A DNA stretch of 5,855 nt, from NCBI GenBank assembly GCA_023135505.1, contig JAGLTA010000039.1:1-5855 (forward strand), given 5' to 3'. Below the pieces are notes generated by a model. It ran no database searches. It saw only the letters and a program-made list of their open reading frames with translations, and had not been told where the DNA came from. Position 1 is the first letter of the stretch. The number at the start of each line of letters is the position of its first letter. This DNA comes from Candidatus Parcubacteria bacterium. GTDB taxonomy: Bacteria; Patescibacteriota; Patescibacteriia; JAACEG01. Positions 4,442 through 5,855 of the stretch are shown here, one piece after another. The translations under genes and the position numbers were made by a program.

Positions 4442-4765
4442 TTAAATTTTATTTTTTAAAAACTCTGCTTGCTGAAAAATTTTTACCTCTTGATATAAAT
4501 TATCAGACAATTTTTCAGATTGCACCTCTAATTCATAATGAGACTGCAGATTTATCCAAAATTGCGGAGACATATTAAAATATCTGCCTAAACGCAAAGC
4601 CGTGTCAGCGGTAATCGCTCTCGTGCTATGGACAATTTCGTTTATGCGCCGCGGCGGAACATTAATATCTTTTGCCAGCCGATATTGCGTAATACCGAAA
4701 GGCTTTAAAAATTCTTCCATAAGAATTTCCCCTGGATGTATTGGTTGTATTTTTTTATCAAACAT
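4442..4765 (-). CDS. higA: HigA/VapI-type XRE antitoxin-like regulator
   Basis: This is a DNA-binding helix-turn-helix protein of the HigA/VapI family, typically the antitoxin and autorepressor of HigBA modules. The 107-residue form opens with IQPIHPGEILMEEFLKPFGI (6-25). The HTH follows with TQYRLAKDINVPPRRINEIV (26-45), then RAITADTALRLGRYF (49-63) and SPQFWINLQSHYEL (66-79), all family hallmarks. I chose the ATG at 4765 because the family usually begins a few residues before HPGEIL and this places the start 17 bases after the trpB stop. An alternative ATG at 4813 lies inside trpB, adds 16 residues and has GGTGAT five bases upstream, so it cannot be excluded. No HigB toxin is found upstream, where it would normally be; that position is trpB. 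The gene directly downstream, four bases away, is the GIY-YIG nuclease. Confidence 0.9.
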   Translation of the reverse strand: MFDKKIQPIHPGEILMEEFLKPFGITQYRLAKDINVPPRRINEIVHSTRAITADTALRLGRYFNMSPQFWINLQSHYELEVQSEKLSDNLYQEVKIFQQAEFLKNKI

Positions 4766-4782
4766 AATTTTTCTTAATTCTA

Positions 4783-5855
4783 TCAAATCTTGCTCTTTAA
4801 AAACTCTTTCCATTTCTCATCACCCAGCGCTTCCGCTAAAATAAAGATGTCTTTGTCGCCGCGGCCTGATAAATTTACTACTATTGTCTTGTTTTTGCTT
4901 AATTTCGGCGCTATTTTCATAACTTCGGCGATAGCGTGCGAGGATTCCAGAGCCGGGATAATCCCTTCTGTTTTTGCCAATAATTTAAAAGCGATTAAGA
5001 CCTCTTTGTCAGTCGCGTATTTATACTCTACCCGCCCTTTTTTAAAAAGCAGTCCGTGCTCTGGTCCGATGCCCGCGTAATCCAGCCCTGCTGAAATGCT
5101 GTGCGTTTTTTCAACCTGCCCGTCGCTGTCTTGTATAAAATAAGACTTATATCCTTCCACAACTCCTTTTTTTATATTTTTTTGCAGCCTTGTTGCGTGC
5201 TCACCAATTTTCGCTATGCCCTTGCCTCCCGCTTCTACGCCGATTAACTTTACACTTTTATCTTCTAAATACGGATTAAAAATTCCGATGGCGTTGCTTC
5301 CGCCGCCAACGCAGGCGATAATATAATCCGGCTTTTTAATATTATAAATATTTTTCAACTGCTCCTTTACCTCTAGGCCGACAATCGTCTGAAAATCCCT
5401 AACCATTGAAGGATACGGATGCGGACCCAGCGCGGAGCCGAGCAGATAATAAGTATCGTCAACATTTGTAATCCAATCCTGCATAGCCGCCGTAACTGCG
5501 TCCTTTAATCTTTGCGTTCCGTGAAACACTTGAATAACTTCCGCGCCCAGCTGTTCCATCCAAAAAACATTCGGCCTTTGGCGGTCGTAATCCACCTTAC
5601 CCATAAAAACAGAACATTTAAATCCGAATTTCGCAGCCACGGTCGCGGTCGCCAAGCCGTGCTGTCCTGCGCCAGTCTCCGCGATAATCCTTTTCTTTCC
5701 CATCCGTTTTGCTAACAGCGCCTGCCCCAAAGAATGGTTTATCTTATGCGCCCCGGTATGATTTAAGCCCTCATTTTTAATAAAAATTTTTGCGCCGCCT
5801 AAATACTCGGTTAAATTCTTGGCAAAATAGAGAGGCGTGGGCCGTCCATCGTAAT
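4783..5855 (-). CDS. trpB: Tryptophan synthase beta subunit, N-terminus outside window
   Basis: TrpB condenses indole with L-serine to tryptophan using PLP, in complex with TrpA. The frame is open to the window edge and gives 356 residues, starting at YDGRPTPLYFAKNLTEYLGG; about 40-50 N-terminal residues are missing compared with the usual length near 400. Visible signatures are NHTGAHKINHSLGQA with the PLP lysine (codon 5745-5743), AETGAGQHGLATATV with the catalytic Glu, the PLP-phosphate loop CVGGGSNAIGIF, and VVNLSGRGDKD near the C-terminus. The TTG at 5730 is an internal leucine codon, not a start. The form is the classical TrpB1 type. It ends TGA-TAG, followed by the higA-like gene instead of trpA. 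Confidence 0.97.
   Translation of the reverse strand, partial: YDGRPTPLYFAKNLTEYLGGAKIFIKNEGLNHTGAHKINHSLGQALLAKRMGKKRIIAETGAGQHGLATATVAAKFGFKCSVFMGKVDYDRQRPNVFWMEQLGAEVIQVFHGTQRLKDAVTAAMQDWITNVDDTYYLLGSALGPHPYPSMVRDFQTIVGLEVKEQLKNIYNIKKPDYIIACVGGGSNAIGIFNPYLEDKSVKLIGVEAGGKGIAKIGEHATRLQKNIKKGVVEGYKSYFIQDSDGQVEKTHSISAGLDYAGIGPEHGLLFKKGRVEYKYATDKEVLIAFKLLAKTEGIIPALESSHAIAEVMKIAPKLSKNKTIVVNLSGRGDKDIFILAEALGDEKWKEFLKSKI

Noticed and set aside
4766..4855. A HigB-type toxin gene before the higA-like gene
   Set aside because: The DNA upstream is the intact C-terminal coding part of trpB; no second frame there encodes a toxin-like protein.
2761..5855. Possible alternative genetic code (UGA = Gly, as in Gracilibacteria)
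   Set aside because: trpA and trpB both end at TGA at the expected family C-terminus, trpB with a TAG directly after, and no long gene contains in-frame TGA.

Overview
The window looks like a piece of an AT-rich bacterial chromosome, most likely from a Patescibacteria (CPR) lineage such as a Parcubacteria-like group. This is inference. It rests on a four-domain ribosomal protein S1 with a very long Lys/Glu/Asp tail, tRNA genes without an encoded CCA, mostly absent Shine-Dalgarno sequences, and AT-rich intergenic DNA full of short inverted repeats. TGA works as a stop at the expected family ends of trpA and trpB, so the UGA=Gly code of Gracilibacteria/Absconditabacteria is not indicated.

All well-supported genes lie on the minus strand, so transcription runs from high to low coordinates. 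At the right edge is trpB (tryptophan synthase beta, N-terminus cut off by the window). It is followed by a HigA/VapI-type XRE regulator, a two-part protein with a C-terminal GIY-YIG nuclease domain, and trpA (tryptophan synthase alpha). The two subunits of one enzyme complex, normally encoded side by side, are therefore separated by about 1.2 kb of accessory genes. The nuclease gene is far more AT-rich than trpA (hand counts: 204 G+C in 840 bases against 305 in 780). A consensus-like promoter overlaps the trpA stop codon and drives rpsA (ribosomal protein S1). Beyond rpsA are a 113-base spacer holding a compact hairpin element, tRNA-Gly(GCC), tRNA-Ala(UGC) and a small two-helix membrane protein.

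The left 830 bases are mostly non-coding but highly organised. A strong extended -10 promoter starts a short transcription unit (about 785 to 635). It holds a 26-codon ORF whose stop codon lies in the first arm of a 3-arm, mutually exclusive hairpin system ending in a perfect intrinsic terminator. This is either an attenuator with leader peptide or a small RNA. Next is a 265-base MITE-like palindromic element (332-596) with 14-base perfect terminal inverted repeats and, nested inside, two inverted REP-like hairpins that covary. The last 330 bases hold a possible 64-residue ORF of unknown function, a cluster of stem-loops and a terminator-like hairpin.

The points most worth following up are the higA/GIY-YIG pair splitting trpB from trpA (possible toxin-antitoxin or defence pair), the attenuator-like locus, and the MITE-like element.
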